64,000 nucleotides of DNA, taken from Bog-473 sp963817735 (GTDB taxonomy: Bacteria; Actinomycetota; Acidimicrobiia; Acidimicrobiales; RAAP-2). The stretch covers positions 1-64,000 of the forward strand of contig CAWFPP010000037.1 of the NCBI GenBank assembly GCA_963817735.1, written 5' to 3'. Shown piece after piece: positions 34,685-44,279 of this stretch (within the stretch, counting starts at the first letter, position 1; each line of letters opens with the position of its first letter). The position numbers and the translations under genes were made by a program. The notes below the pieces were generated by a model. The model did not search any database. It was not told the origin of the DNA and saw only the letters and a list, made by a program, of their open reading frames with translations.

Positions 34685-37151
34685 GCACAGCACCTCAGCA
34701 CCCACGGCCCTGCCCCCGGTCGATGTCACGCGCCAGAGGACACCGCACCATGGGCGCGCTGCTCGTCCTGCTGGGGCTGGTGAGCGGGCTGGCGATCGTC
34801 GTGACGGGGTTTCTTGGTCCCGCTGGGGTCGCACGGGCGGACACAACGCCCGACAACAACGACAACCCCTACTTCACGCTCACCATGAGTCCCTCGGCCA
34901 CCCAGAATTTGGTCGATGGCCAGGCCATGCCGTTCACGGTCACGCGCACCGCGCTCGGGGAGAGCACTGGGTTGGAGATTGCCGCCGTAGGCACCGGGTG
35001 GTGCGCATCCGACGTCCAACTTCCCGTCTCCGAAAGTCCAGGCACCCAGAAGTTCAACGCGAGGTACACCGGGTTTCCCTTGGTCGAATCCACCACTGCC
35101 GGAGCGCCTCCCCTGAACTGTCTCGACTACGTCAACTCCGATTTGAGCGCCATAATCGCCAACGGCGGGGCGCTGCCGGCCATTGTTCCACAGCCGAATA
35201 CCGTCACGAACGTCGCTGGGACGGCAGGTGACTATCCCACGGTGAGCGGCCAGGCATTGGCCGAGGTCGGCGAGGGCGGACAACAGCCATTGCCATTCAA
35301 CAACCTTTCGGTCAGCTGCCTGCCCAGTCAGCCGTGCACGTTCGCCCTTGCCGTCTGGACGGAGAATGTGCTCACCCCGGGTGTGGACAACGTCTATTTC
35401 CTCGGGGTTCCTGTTACCTTCCTCGACTCGTCGGCCGGGCTGGCCTGCGATGGTCCGGCACCAGGTCAGATCGCCAGCACGAGTCCCGATCGTCTAGGCG
35501 AGCCCCTGACCGAACTGGGGATCGACGCCTGTCAGAGCGGGACTGGGGGCGGGCACGCGCTCACGCTTAACCTCGCGTCGGGCTACAGCGACGACAAGGC
35601 GCTGTGCGCCTTCGCCAGCGACAGCGTCGACCTGGCGTACAGCGCAGTCGGCTACGCGGCATCGGGGTCGGACTTCTCACCTGCGAACTGTCAAGGGGGC
35701 GCGGAACCGTCGCGTCCCTACGTTGCCGTACCGATCGCATTGAACGCGGTGGTGCTCGCACACTCGCCGAACGTGCTGCAGCTGGGGCCCTATAGCGGCT
35801 TCGGCACGGCGCTCACCGGCTATTCGCAGCTCAGGATTACCCTCGCTCAGTTCGCCCAGCTCCTGAGCAACGGCGGCTACGAGGACGCCTCGGGGAACGG
35901 ACAAGTGACGAGCGACAGCGGGACCTGGGGCAGCGAGCTCGGCCAGGGCCTGCTGGCGCTGAACCCTCAGCTCTCGAGCGGCTACCAAGATACCTGCCCA
36001 GTCTGCGCGGTTGTCGGCACCGGCCCCGGGTCGGGAGTCGCTGCAACGTCGGGGACCGATGCCACCACCTATCTGACCACCAGCTTCCTGAAAGCGACGG
36101 TGCCCACGCAGCTGGCCAGCGCGCCCGATTATCAAGCCGCGTTCGGCTCTGAACCCCTTGGCACCATCTCGAACTTCGGCGCGCCGCCTCCCTCGTACGA
36201 CACCCAGACCTACACGGGACGGGGCATCCTCGCCCACTACACGACACCTTTGTCCGGGAGCGCATGGTGGGCCCTCACAGACGCCGCCACGGCAGCGGCG
36301 ACCTGGGGTGGTCTCGACGACTTCGCCCTGCAGACGCCCGACTCGCTGACGGCCGCCACTCCCGCCCAAGCGACCTACGTCGCCCCGAACACATCGTCCA
36401 TGCAGGCGGCAGTGGCGGACATGACGGCACAGCCCGACGGCACCTTGCTTCCGAACCCGAACGGCGGAGCCGTGGACGGCGTCGAGCCCTACCCACTCAC
36501 CTACGTCGAATACGCCATCGCCCCGGCTCAGCCTCTTCTCAACAGCGATTGCACCGCAAACACCGCCGCCCAAACAGCGTTGAGTCAGTGGCTGACCTTC
36601 CTCGTGAACCGGGGTCAGGACGACCTGCCGGCGGGGATGGCACCGTTGCCGAACACGCTCTTCGCCCAGGCAACGGCCGACATCGCCAAGGTCGGGGCCG
36701 CGCCCCGGCCTGTACACCGACCGCCGCGGCGGCGGGCGCGAACTCGAGCGCGCCCTCTGCAGGGTCCCCGTCCTCGTCCTCGTCGACGCCCTCGGGCTCC
36801 AGCGCTGCAAGTCCCTATGCGCTCGGATCTTCGGATGTCTCATCGGACGGCGCCGGCGCGGCCGACGGCTCGACGTCTTCGCAGACGAGTCACGGCAATG
36901 CCGCTACTGCTTCGCCGACGGGATCGTCACGGGCGGCGGCCCTGAGCCTGGCCGCGTTCGGAACGGTCTCGGCCAACGGCTGGGCCCTGCCCCTTCTCGG
37001 TATTCTGGTCCTGACCTTGCTGTTGCCGGGCCTCGTCCTCTTGATTTCCGGTCGGTCGTTGAGCCAGGCCTTCGGCGGGCTCCGGTCCCAGGCGCAGCCT
37101 GCTGCTGCTGCCGACGTTCCGCCGGTGCAGGAAGGCCTCGGAGAGACATGA
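34681..37151 (+). CDS. Large PstS-like surface protein with C-terminal anchor, one frameshift
   Basis: About 823 residues. Signal: RTMGALLVLLGLVSGLAIVV and FLGPAGVARAD. The extracytoplasmic part begins TPDNNDNPYFTLTMSPSATQ, then a region of unknown fold. Residues about 340-640 resemble the periplasmic phosphate-binding fold: YSQLRITLAQFAQLLSNGGY, APPPSYDTQTYTGRGILAHY, and VEPYPLTYVEYAIAPAQPLL, which parallels the YPISAYSYIL segment of PstS. A frame change near 36700 joins a Ser-rich spacer, a membrane helix (GWALPLLGILVLTLLLPGLV) and a short tail. The ATG overlaps the pstS stop, so it is an obligatory part of this operon. It may be a second solute receptor or a surface scaffold; phosphate binding is not shown. 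Confidence 0.7.
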
Positions 37152-38176
37152 CGGTCACGCATGCCTCCGCACCCCCGAGGGCAGACGAGTTCCATGGCTC
37201 CGATCCGATCGAGATCGCACCCGTGGCCGCTGAGGGTGAGGAGGTGGAGACAGCAACTGGGCGTTGGTCGCCAAGCCTCCGGCTGGTCATCGTCGGCTCG
37301 CTCACGGTGATCGTCGTCTTCTTCGTCGCGGTGGGAGCTGTGATTTATGGGGTCGGCTCGCTGGTGCAGGCACGCGATCAGCGGGCCCTGATGGCCACCG
37401 AGCGCCTCAGTATCTCGAACGCGGCGGTGCTGGACAAAGCGTTGGACAAGGTGACTCTCCCGACGCAACCGACGATGGTGGGCCAGCCGGTCGGCGTGTT
37501 GGCCATCCCGGCGTTGGGCATCAACCAGGCGGTGGTGGAGGGAGTCGGTTCGAGCCAGACCGTCTCGGGCCCGGGTCATGTCCCCGGCACGGCCGGCCTC
37601 GGTCAGCCAGGCAACGCCGCTGTCGTTGGTCGCAACGCTGGCTACGGGGGCGTCTTCGGGCGGCTGAATCAGCTCAAGCGTGGCGACAAGGTCCTCACGG
37701 CGACCACCGAAGGTCAGTCCATCTACATCGTCCGTCGCGTGACTGCAGTAACTATCGGGTCCGCGCCATCAACATCGGGTGCGGCACCGACATCGGGCGC
37801 GGCACCGACGGTGACGCTCGAAACGCTCTACCGGCACACGTCTGACAACCGCCTGACCCTGGTCACTTCGGCCTCCTCTCTGCCGTGGAACAGCAGCCGG
37901 GCCATCGAAGTAACGGCGATACTACGTGGCAAGCCGTATGTGGCGACGCCCCAGGCAGCACGAAGTTCAGGTCAACTGGGCAACGCGGGCGAATCGGGCG
38001 CCTGGGCCGAGCTGGTCCTGAGTCTGCAAGCCCTGGCCGTGATCGCCGTAGGTGCGGTCCTCCTCTATCGTCGCTGCACTGTCCGTACTGCATATCTGTT
38101 GAGTACAGCTCCGCTTGTGGCATTCACCGTCTTGGCAGCCGAAAGCCTCAGCCGCCTCCTGCCCGCGTGGACGTGA
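37148..38176 (+). CDS. Sortase-fold protein lacking catalytic His and Cys (pseudo-sortase)
   Basis: 342 residues, intact frame. N-terminal cytoplasmic part, one helix (LRLVIVGSLTVIVVFFVAVG), a sortase-like barrel, and two C-terminal helices (LSLQALAVIAVGAVLLYRR; LLSTAPLVAFTVLAAESLS). The barrel matches class E/D sortases: VGVLAIPALGINQAVVEGVG, VSGPGHVPGTAGLGQPGNAA, GGVFGRLNQLKRGDKVLTAT. Where active enzymes have Gly-His-Arg this protein has VVGRNAGYG, and where they have Thr-Cys it has NRLTLVTSASSLPWNSS, so both catalytic residues are replaced. The surrounding structure motifs are kept, so it probably has a binding or scaffolding role. The ATG overlaps the end of the PstS-like gene. Confidence 0.78.
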   Translation: MTVTHASAPPRADEFHGSDPIEIAPVAAEGEEVETATGRWSPSLRLVIVGSLTVIVVFFVAVGAVIYGVGSLVQARDQRALMATERLSISNAAVLDKALDKVTLPTQPTMVGQPVGVLAIPALGINQAVVEGVGSSQTVSGPGHVPGTAGLGQPGNAAVVGRNAGYGGVFGRLNQLKRGDKVLTATTEGQSIYIVRRVTAVTIGSAPSTSGAAPTSGAAPTVTLETLYRHTSDNRLTLVTSASSLPWNSSRAIEVTAILRGKPYVATPQAARSSGQLGNAGESGAWAELVLSLQALAVIAVGAVLLYRRCTVRTAYLLSTAPLVAFTVLAAESLSRLLPAWT

Positions 38177-38342
38177 CGCGCGTGTACACCATCCAATGCG
38201 AGAAATGCCGCGTCGAATGCCGAAGCGCAACGCAAGGTCCGGCGGCCCTCCAGAACCGCTAGACATCAGCACTTTGCAACGATCTGTGAATGTACGAATC
38301 GAAATCTATGAAGTTATGGGACAGAGCCCTCAGGAGGAAAGC
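38177..38342 (+). other. Conserved leader of surface-protein gene 1
   Basis: This stretch aligns by eye with the leaders of the other two large surface-protein genes (about 47020-47150 and 50380-50502). Shared pieces are ATGCCGCRTCGAATGCC, CCGCTAGACAT and, just before the start, CTCAGGAGGAAAGC. The reading frame into the gene is not conserved in the third copy, so the similarity is at RNA or DNA level and the start is the GTG after AGGAGG. No known riboswitch recognised. Confidence 0.45.
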
Positions 38343-39819
38343 GTGATCCGAAGCGACGAAGTGGCGACCAGTGCGCCGGCGAAGCAGCCGCGTGTCCGGA
38401 CGGCCCGGTGGCGCGGCATGACCGTGGGGATGGCCAGCCTGGTCGCCGTGCTGGGCACGGCGCTCGTTCCCGTTTTGAGCCCGGCGGGGGCGGCGGGGGA
38501 CTCGGTCACTGTCCTCACCGGTTCCGCTGGGAGCGCCACGCCCTCTCTGGGTGTCCCGGCACCGGAGGCTTCGGCCAAGATCAGCCCCACCTACGTGGCC
38601 TACAACCCCTCCAATGGCGACACGGCCGTGGCCTCGACACAGGCGGGCTCGGTCTACGTCTACCTGATCGCAGGGGCGTCGGAGCCCAACGAGTACAACA
38701 TCCAGACCGCTCCGAACCCGTCGCCCGCCTTCGGAAGCCTCACATCGGGTGACGCCTACCTGGTGGCCGGCACCGGCACGGCCGGACTGATCGCGCAGCC
38801 CGGGAACAACCAGTTCGGCAACTCGACCACGGCGGTGGCCACGGCGAACCCGATCACGCCGACGTCGGTCGCCTTCGATCCCAACGGCAACCTCCTCATC
38901 GCCGGCGAGAACGGAACTGTCTCGGCCATTCAGGTCGTGGCCAAGACCACGGGCACCTTCTATGGCGTGTCCATGACCGCGGGTGACCTCTACACCATCG
39001 CCGACGTCGGTGTGTCGGGTGCGCCGTCCTCGGCCATCAACATGGGCGCCGTGGCGGCACCGGCCAACGGGATGTCCGTCGACTCGAGCGGCAACATCGT
39101 GGTGGGAAACGGTATCGGCGTCGACTTCGTCAATGAGCAGGCCTCGGGCACCCTCAGCCTTTACGGCAAGAGCATCGCGGCCCAGTCCTCTGTGATCATC
39201 GCCGGGTCCCTGCGTGGAGGCACCGACTGCTCCGCGGGAGCCGCCAGTGCCTCGGCGTCGTCGCTCTACTTCCAGAGCCCGGCGCCCTACGTCGACAGCT
39301 CGGACAACGTCTACCTCTCCGACAACGAGAGCGGCGGCTCCAGCGGTGGCGGCTGTGACTGGGTCCTCCCGGCGCAGTCGGGCACCCTCGACGGCCTGAG
39401 CGTCACCGCGGGCAACGCTTACAAGCTGGCCGGCAACGGTGGCACCACGGCCACGTCGAGCGGCACGGCCGGGGTCGACGCCAATGTGGCTGGCACCAGC
39501 CAGATGACCCTCGACGGCGCCGGAAACGTCGACTTGGCCGTCAGCGGTGCCGCGTCCGGCACCAGCCCGGCCCTCCAGGTCCTGGCCGAGAGCACGGCCA
39601 CCTACTACGGCGTCTCGATGACGGCGGGCGACATCTACACGGTCGCCGGCGGTCCGTCGAACACCTTGGCCACGCTCAGTGGCCCGACCTCGCTCCTCAA
39701 CGCCGGGGCCGGGAACCTGTACTTCACCGACGGAGCGGCCTCGAGCGCGAATCTCGACGAGTTCTCGGGTGCTCCGACGGCTCCGATAGCTGTCCCCGTG
39801 GTCTCGAGCGTCAGCCCGG
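38322..39819 (+). repeat. Long direct repeat, copy 1
   Basis: About 1.5 kb that recurs 12,160 bp downstream (50482-51979) with only a few substitutions visible, mostly in the last 60 bp. It covers the ribosome site, signal peptide and whole propeller domain of surface protein 1. Confidence 0.85.
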
Positions 39820-42800
39820 ATGCCGGACCCCTAGGCGGCACCACGGGCGTGATCATCACCGGCAGCAACTTCACCGGTGCCACGGCCGTCGATTTTGGGA
39901 CCGGCCACGCCGGCACGGATGTCGCGGTCGTGTCGTCGTCTGAGATCACGGTCAATGCACCCGCAGAATCTGCGGCCACCGTCGACGTGACGGTGACCAC
40001 CCCCAACGGCACCTCTGCGACGAGCAGTGCGGACCAGTTCATCTACACGGCTGCACCGACGGTCACAGCCATCAGCCCGAGCTCCGGTCCCGCCGGGGGA
40101 GGCACCAGCGTCATGGTCACGGGTTCCAACCTGGCGGACGCCACCGCGGTCAAGTTCGGGTCCACGTCTGGGACCATCACCGCCGACGGAGCGGGATCGA
40201 TCACGGTGACCTCGCCGGCCGGCACGGGAACGCAGGACGTCACGGTCACGACGGCCGGTGGCACCTCGGCCACCTCGGGCGCCGACCAGTTCACCTACAC
40301 GGCGGTGCCGACGGTCTCATCCGTCAGCCCGAACGCCGGACCCCTGGGCGGCACCACGGGCGTGACCATCAGGGGCACCAGCTTCACCGGTGCCACAGCC
40401 GTCGATTTCGGGACCGGCGAAGCCGGCACGGAAATCACCGTCGTGTCGTCGTCTGAGATCACGGTCAATGCACCAGCCGAATCTGCGGGCACTGTCGACG
40501 TGACGGTGACCACGCCGGTCGGCACCTCACCCACTTCGAGTGCCGACGAGTTCACCTACACGGCGGCGCCGACGGTCGCAGCCATCAGCCCGACCTCCGG
40601 TCCCACCGGTGGCGGCACCAGCGTCATAGTCACGGGTTCCAACCTGGCAAACGCCACGGCGGTCAAGTTCGGGACCACGGCCGGGACCGTCACCGCCGAC
40701 GGAGCGGGGTCGATCACGGTGACCTCGCCGGCCGGCACGGGAACGCAGGACATCACGGTCACGACGGCCGGTGGCACCTCGGCCACCTCGGTCGCCGACC
40801 AGTTCACCTACATTCCGGCACCGACGGTCACAGCCGTCAGCCCGAACGCCGGACCCCTGGGCGGCACCTCGGGCGTGACCATCACGGGAAACAACTTGTC
40901 CGGCGCCACGGCCGTCGATTTCGGGACCGGCCACGCCGGCTCGGATGTCACTGTCGTGTCGTCGTCTGAGATCACGGTCAATGCACCGGCCGAATCTGCC
41001 GCCACCGTCGACGTGACGGTGACGACCCCCGGTGGCACCTCCGCCGCCTCGGTCGCCGACCACTTCACCTACATACCGTTGCCGTCGGTCACTGCCGTCA
41101 GCCCGGATGCCGGACCCCTGGGCGGCACCACGGGAGTCACCATCAGGGGCACCAGCTTCACCGGTGCCACGGCCGTCGATTTCGGGACGGGCCAAGCCGG
41201 CACGGATGTCACCGTCGTGTCGTCGTCTGAGATCACGGTCAATGCACCCGCCGAATCTGCGGCCACAGTTGACGTGACGGTGACGACCCCCGGTGGCACC
41301 TCGGCTACTTCGAGTGCCGACCACTTCACCTACACGGCGGCGCCGACGGTCACAGCCGTCAGCCCGACCTCCGGTCCCGGCGCTGGCGGCACCAGCGTCA
41401 CGGTCACGGGTTCCAACCTGGCCAATGCCACCGCGGTCAAATTCGGAACCACGGCCGGGACCGTCACCGCCGACGGAGCGGGATCCATCACGGTGACCTC
41501 GCCGGCCGGCACGGGAACGCAGGACATCACGGTCACGACGGCCGGTGGCACCTCCGCCATCTCTGGCGCCGACCAGTTCATCTACATTCCGGCACCGGCG
41601 GTCACAGCCGTCAGCCCGAGCGCCGGACCGGTGGCGGGCGGCACCAGCGTCACGGTCACCGGTACCAACCTGGCGAACGCCACCGCAGTCAACTTCGGGA
41701 CCACGGCCGGGACCATCACCGCCGACTCAGCGGACTCCATCGCGGTGACCTCGCCGGCCGGAGCGGGAACGGTCGACGTGACTGTCGTCACACCTGGTGG
41801 CACCTCGGCCACCTCGAGCGCCGACCAGTTCAGCTACCCACCGAACATATCCGGTGCGACGCAACAGGCCGGCGGGTTTTCCGCCAGCCCCACCGGTACA
41901 GCCACCGCCGCTCTCCCCGGTTCGCCTTCGCCCACCACGGCGAGCGGCTCCGGGGTCGGAGCACTCACGGTTGCCCAGTATTCGAGCAACCCGACAGGTG
42001 GCGCAGTCTCGGGCGGTACCGGCGTGTACTACGACGTCGAGCTGGCAACTGGGAGCGACTTTTCCTCCGTGACCATCACGGTGTGCGCGCTCGGCACCGG
42101 TGGCCAGTCGATCTCGTGGTGGACCGGATCCGCATGGGTGCCATTCTCGAGCCAGACATTCAGCTCGTCGACCGGGTGCGTTACCGCCACCGTCAACAGC
42201 AGCACGTCGCCCACGTTGGCCCAGCTGACGGGGACTCCCATCGCCGCGACCCTCCCCGTGTCGGTCGGTGGCTACTGGTCCGTCGCTTCCGACGGGGGGA
42301 TCTTCTCCTACGGTGACGCCGTGTTCCACGGCTCGACCGGAGGGACGACGCTCAACAAGCCCATCGTCGGCATGGCGGCGACCCCGAGCGGAAACGGCTA
42401 CTGGTTGGTGGCTTCCGACGGCGGGGTCTTCGCCGAGGGCGACGCCGTGTTCCACGGCTCGACCGGAGGGATGCACCTCAACCAGCCGATCGTCGGCATG
42501 GCGGCGACCCCGAGCGGAAACGGCTACTGGTTGGTGGCTTCCGATGGCGGCATCTTCGCCTTCGGAGACGCCACCTTTTACGGTTCGACCGGAGGAATGC
42601 ATCTCAACCAGCCGATCGTCGGCATGGCCGCGACGCCGAGTGGACGTGGCTACTGGTTGGTGGCCTCCGACGGCGGGATCTTCGCCTTCGGTGACGCCAC
42701 GTTCTATGGCTCTTCCGGAGCGATGCACCTCAACAAGCCAATCGTGGGCATGGCGTCGACCCCCAGTGGCAACGGCTACTGGTTGGTGGCTTCCGACGGT

Positions 42801-43028
42801 GGCATCTTCAGCTACGGCGCCGCTCCCTTCGAGGGCTCGGCGGGCGCAACCACACTCAACAGGCCGATCGTGGGCATGGCGCCCACGGCCAGCGGCAAGG
42901 GCTACTGGCTGGTCGCCTCCGACGGTGGCATCTTCAACTACGGCGATGCCGGCTTCGACGGCTCGGCGGGAGGGATGGACCTCAACCAACCGATCGTCGG
43001 CATCGCCGCCCACCCGGAAGGCCTCTGA
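38343..43028 (+). CDS. Large modular surface protein 1: propeller, eight TIG repeats, six 42-residue repeats
   Basis: 1561 residues, intact. Start GTG at 38343 with AGGAGG five bases before. Signal: RTARWRGMTVGMASLVAVLG and VPVLSPAGAAG. Residues about 75-480 form an NHL-like propeller with six D-x-x-G-N-type motifs (YVAYNPSNGDTAVAS, SVAFDPNGNLLIAG, MSVDSSGNIVVGN, YVDSSDNVYLSD, LDGAGNVDLAV, LNAGAGNLYFTD). Residues about 485-1167 are eight IPT/TIG domains (pattern SVSPNAGPLGGTTGVTIRG). A Ser/Thr-rich domain with DFSSVTITVCALGTGGQSIS follows. Residues 1309-1561 are six GYWLVASDGGIF repeats of 42 residues. There is no membrane anchor or sorting signal, so it is secreted or held by non-covalent binding. 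Ligand unknown. Confidence 0.85.
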   Translation: MIRSDEVATSAPAKQPRVRTARWRGMTVGMASLVAVLGTALVPVLSPAGAAGDSVTVLTGSAGSATPSLGVPAPEASAKISPTYVAYNPSNGDTAVASTQAGSVYVYLIAGASEPNEYNIQTAPNPSPAFGSLTSGDAYLVAGTGTAGLIAQPGNNQFGNSTTAVATANPITPTSVAFDPNGNLLIAGENGTVSAIQVVAKTTGTFYGVSMTAGDLYTIADVGVSGAPSSAINMGAVAAPANGMSVDSSGNIVVGNGIGVDFVNEQASGTLSLYGKSIAAQSSVIIAGSLRGGTDCSAGAASASASSLYFQSPAPYVDSSDNVYLSDNESGGSSGGGCDWVLPAQSGTLDGLSVTAGNAYKLAGNGGTTATSSGTAGVDANVAGTSQMTLDGAGNVDLAVSGAASGTSPALQVLAESTATYYGVSMTAGDIYTVAGGPSNTLATLSGPTSLLNAGAGNLYFTDGAASSANLDEFSGAPTAPIAVPVVSSVSPDAGPLGGTTGVIITGSNFTGATAVDFGTGHAGTDVAVVSSSEITVNAPAESAATVDVTVTTPNGTSATSSADQFIYTAAPTVTAISPSSGPAGGGTSVMVTGSNLADATAVKFGSTSGTITADGAGSITVTSPAGTGTQDVTVTTAGGTSATSGADQFTYTAVPTVSSVSPNAGPLGGTTGVTIRGTSFTGATAVDFGTGEAGTEITVVSSSEITVNAPAESAGTVDVTVTTPVGTSPTSSADEFTYTAAPTVAAISPTSGPTGGGTSVIVTGSNLANATAVKFGTTAGTVTADGAGSITVTSPAGTGTQDITVTTAGGTSATSVADQFTYIPAPTVTAVSPNAGPLGGTSGVTITGNNLSGATAVDFGTGHAGSDVTVVSSSEITVNAPAESAATVDVTVTTPGGTSAASVADHFTYIPLPSVTAVSPDAGPLGGTTGVTIRGTSFTGATAVDFGTGQAGTDVTVVSSSEITVNAPAESAATVDVTVTTPGGTSATSSADHFTYTAAPTVTAVSPTSGPGAGGTSVTVTGSNLANATAVKFGTTAGTVTADGAGSITVTSPAGTGTQDITVTTAGGTSAISGADQFIYIPAPAVTAVSPSAGPVAGGTSVTVTGTNLANATAVNFGTTAGTITADSADSIAVTSPAGAGTVDVTVVTPGGTSATSSADQFSYPPNISGATQQAGGFSASPTGTATAALPGSPSPTTASGSGVGALTVAQYSSNPTGGAVSGGTGVYYDVELATGSDFSSVTITVCALGTGGQSISWWTGSAWVPFSSQTFSSSTGCVTATVNSSTSPTLAQLTGTPIAATLPVSVGGYWSVASDGGIFSYGDAVFHGSTGGTTLNKPIVGMAATPSGNGYWLVASDGGVFAEGDAVFHGSTGGMHLNQPIVGMAATPSGNGYWLVASDGGIFAFGDATFYGSTGGMHLNQPIVGMAATPSGRGYWLVASDGGIFAFGDATFYGSSGAMHLNKPIVGMASTPSGNGYWLVASDGGIFSYGAAPFEGSAGATTLNRPIVGMAPTASGKGYWLVASDGGIFNYGDAGFDGSAGGMDLNQPIVGIAAHPEGL
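39799..41845 (+). repeat. Array of eight IPT/TIG coding repeats
   Basis: Eight units of 252 or 261 bp (84 or 87 codons). Two subtypes mix: one with SPNAGPLGGTTGVTI and PAESAATVDVTVTTP, the other with SPTSGPTGGGTSVIVTGSNL and GAGSITVTSPAGTGTQD. The units are very similar at nucleotide level, showing recent duplication. Confidence 0.8.
42270..43025 (+). repeat. Six 126-bp repeats (GYWLVASDGG), array A
   Basis: The 5-prime GGCTACTGG of successive units begins every 126 bp (42270, 42396, 42522 and so on). Each encodes 42 residues with GYWLVASDGGIF, FGDA, GSTGG, LNKPIVGMAATPSG. The number of units is six, as in the two other proteins of this window with the same repeat. Confidence 0.85.
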
Positions 43029-43702
43029 TGCGGCGTAGCGCCAAGGTCCAGGCCAGCCCTCCGGAGAGATCCTCGGGGCGGCGATTCACCGCTATGGGCA
43101 TCATGTCTGCGGCGGTGTCGGTGGTCCCGGCCATTTTGCTGGGACCACCGGTGGGGGCGACCAGCACGCTGGGGCCGCTCAAGTCAGTGGGGTGCGCTCC
43201 GCTGGCGGACGACCCCGCGGTCGAGGCCCCTCTCTACGCCCAGCAGGAAGGGGCCAGCTCCAGGTCGGACGGGTGGTGGTGCCAGCTACCGCACGCCACC
43301 CAGGTGCCCGGCGGCTTGCTCCCGCTGCGGCGTGACGTGGCGCCGCTGCCCCAGAATTTCGCCATCTATGAGACGGTGTATTCGCCGAAGGGAACCACAA
43401 AGGATGCATCCATCACCGCGAACGGGCCACGGGCCATCGTCGTCGAGGTGAAGGCCAACAGCGCCGTGGCACCAGGCAAGACGGCTCGGACCCCGCAATT
43501 CACGAGTTCTCAGAAGGTGGTCCTCAAGAAGGGCATCACGGCGAACGTGCTCACCAGTGGTGGGCAGACCGATGTGAGCTGGTCGTTTCCGACGACGGGT
43601 GTGCCCAGGTACCTGAGTGCCGTGTCCTCTGTGACCGTGGCTGGTTTCGGCGTTCCGGCTTCGGTGGTCATCGCCGTGGCGAAACACATCCAGCCCCTCT
43701 GA
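43028..43702 (+). CDS. Secreted protein of unknown family
   Basis: 224 residues. The ATG overlaps the stop of surface protein 1 (TGATG). A hydrophobic segment (MGIMSAAVSVVPAILLGPPV, about residues 23-42) looks like a signal. The mature part has VGCAPLADDPAVEAPLY and SDGWWCQLPHATQVPGG, two Cys that may pair, then a beta-rich region ending SVTVAGFGVPASVVIAVAKH. No named family recognised. Coupled translation suggests it accompanies the large surface protein, for example as a partner or maturation factor. Confidence 0.65.
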   Translation: MRRSAKVQASPPERSSGRRFTAMGIMSAAVSVVPAILLGPPVGATSTLGPLKSVGCAPLADDPAVEAPLYAQQEGASSRSDGWWCQLPHATQVPGGLLPLRRDVAPLPQNFAIYETVYSPKGTTKDASITANGPRAIVVEVKANSAVAPGKTARTPQFTSSQKVVLKKGITANVLTSGGQTDVSWSFPTTGVPRYLSAVSSVTVAGFGVPASVVIAVAKHIQPL

Positions 43703-44253
43703 TGGCCGAGCGCGGCATCGGTTCCCTACGGCGCCTCCGGTTTCTCGGCCCGGTCTGCGCCAGCGTGATACTCGGGCTCGCCCTGGTGGTCGGCTCCCTT
43801 CCCGCGGGTGCCGCCTCGACGACATCGAATTCGGGTCCGCCGGCGGTCAACTCATCGTCGGCCACCACAACGACTACCCAGCTGACCCTGGCGTTTTGGG
43901 AACAGCGCTACGAGCACGACATCGGCGTCCTGGCAGACGACGTGCTTGTCGTGGTTGACGACGGCAAGCGGGCGCAGCACCGCGTCACGAAGGCAGAGGT
44001 CAAAAGGACCGTGAACGATTGCCGAACCTGGGCCTCCGATGCAGGGAAGGCCCGCGCCGCGGCTCCACCCATCCCGATGGCCGGTGCCGAACAGGCCTGG
44101 ACGAGCATGATCGGGACGTCGGCCCTCGGGGCGGCGGATTGCCTAGCCGCACTGCAGCATGGGTCGCGCCGCGCCGCCAAAGACTTCCAGAAACGAGTGC
44201 AGATCATGCAGAAGGACGAAGCGGCCCTGAAGATTGACCTCGACGGCTCCTAG
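43702..44253 (+). CDS. Secreted helical protein of unknown family
   Basis: 183 residues. The ATG overlaps the preceding stop (TGATG). Signal: FLGPVCASVILGLALVVGSL then PAGAAS, followed by a Ser/Thr-rich spacer. The mature part is predicted helical and charged: TLAFWEQRYEHDIGVLADDV, AQHRVTKAEVKRTVNDCRTW, and ADCLAALQHGSRRAAKDFQK, with two Cys. The start of the mature region resembles small actinobacterial secreted proteins of unknown function. It ends a three-gene translationally coupled unit. Confidence 0.65.
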   Translation: MAERGIGSLRRLRFLGPVCASVILGLALVVGSLPAGAASTTSNSGPPAVNSSSATTTTTQLTLAFWEQRYEHDIGVLADDVLVVVDDGKRAQHRVTKAEVKRTVNDCRTWASDAGKARAAAPPIPMAGAEQAWTSMIGTSALGAADCLAALQHGSRRAAKDFQKRVQIMQKDEAALKIDLDGS

Positions 44254-44261
44254 GTCCAAGG

Positions 44262-44279
44262 CCCCGATTCGCTTCGGGG
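44262..44279 (+). terminator. Small hairpin after the surface protein 1 unit
   Basis: CCCCGA (44262-44267), a 6-base loop, TCGGGG (44274-44279), 8 bp after the stop of the last gene. There is no U-run, so it is a weak terminator candidate. Confidence 0.35.

Noticed and set aside
41727..43013. 428-codon minus-strand open frame over the 42-residue repeats
   Set aside because: Repetitive Arg/His/Gly shadow of surface protein 1, with no independent signals.
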